Assembly (NCBI GenBank): GCA_016763115.1
Contig: JAESUL010000092.1
Coordinates: forward strand, 1-5,118
Direction: 5' to 3'
Length of the DNA: 5,118 bases
Source of the DNA: Phycisphaerales bacterium
Lineage (GTDB): Bacteria > Planctomycetota > Phycisphaerae > Phycisphaerales > UBA1924
A program made the translations under genes and the position numbers. Of this stretch, positions 5,033-5,118 are shown one piece after another (within the stretch, counting starts at the first letter, position 1; each line of letters opens with the position of its first letter). The notes beneath the pieces were generated by a model. It did no database searches. It saw nothing but the letters and a program-made list of their open reading frames with translations, and had not been told where the DNA came from.

Positions 5033-5049
5033 ACGAATAGAATATTCGT
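5033..5049. promoter_or_regulatory. Palindrome ACGAATA-gaa-TATTCGT
   Basis: Perfect 7-bp arms flank a 3-base centre in an otherwise gene-free region beyond oriT. Size and symmetry suit a dimeric DNA-binding protein, for example a repressor acting on transcription toward oriT-mobC, or a small hairpin on transferred single-stranded DNA. No tandem copy or recognisable recombinase site accompanies it. The remaining bases from 4963 to 5118 hold no gene I can support; a loose inverted pair TGTTCA (5075-5080) / TGAACA (5103-5108) is the only other structure noted. Confidence 0.4.
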
Positions 5050-5118
5050 GACACAAAAACATATCTGGCTACTCTGTTCATAACCACACTTACCATAAGC
5101 TCTGAACAATTTCCAGAA

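Noticed and set aside
4750..5051. Plus-strand open frames across the oriT region
   Set aside because: They run antisense to mobC and through oriT structures, lack good ribosome binding sites and resemble no known protein.

Overview
The window looks like all, or nearly all, of a small cryptic mobilizable plasmid. It carries an iteron-type replication module, a two-gene partition cassette, one orphan small gene, and a divergent mobilization module with a probable oriT. I see no resistance, toxin-antitoxin, metabolic or insertion-sequence gene. The initiator belongs to the 'replication initiator protein A' (RPA) family, and with the VirD2-like relaxase and intermediate base composition this points to an alphaproteobacterial host. 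Acetic acid bacteria or another moderate-GC alphaproteobacterium would fit, but the genus cannot be read from sequence alone.

Layout. Positions 1-505 are non-coding and repeat-rich: small hairpins and short direct repeats (about 97-407), then an A+T-rich stretch with 11-bp repeats (410-442) that may be the unwinding element. Six 17-bp iterons (506-680) follow, just upstream of repA (689-1762, + strand). The repA-parA gap (1763-1898) holds eight RGTAN pentamers in one 5-bp register, including a 9-bp-arm palindrome; it is a good candidate partition centromere and operator. parA (1899-2603) overlaps by one base a 91-aa gene with a C-terminal ribbon-helix-helix-like region (2603-2878), the likely centromere-binding partner. 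An 82-aa gene of unknown function (2883-3131, - strand) converges on it with a 4-base gap. mobC (4477-4824) and mobA (3197-4480) form a minus-strand operon with a 4-base overlap. Upstream of mobC lie a long imperfect hairpin (4854-4904) and a putative oriT (4916-4962) with a P-type-like nick sequence; a further palindrome sits at 5033-5049.

How it works together. RepA would bind the iterons both to open the neighbouring A+T-rich DNA and to repress its own promoter, which the iterons overlap. A perfect DnaA-box sequence lies inside repA. ParA (Walker-type ATPase) and the small DNA-binding protein would segregate copies using the upstream pentamer array. MobC and MobA would form a relaxosome at oriT, allowing transfer when a helper conjugation system is present, since no mating-pair-formation or coupling-protein gene is present. 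The gene content is ordinary for such plasmids. The least explained parts are the phased centromere-like array, the structured region before the origin, the one-base variant nick site with its flanking hairpins, and the orphan 82-aa gene with its own palindrome.
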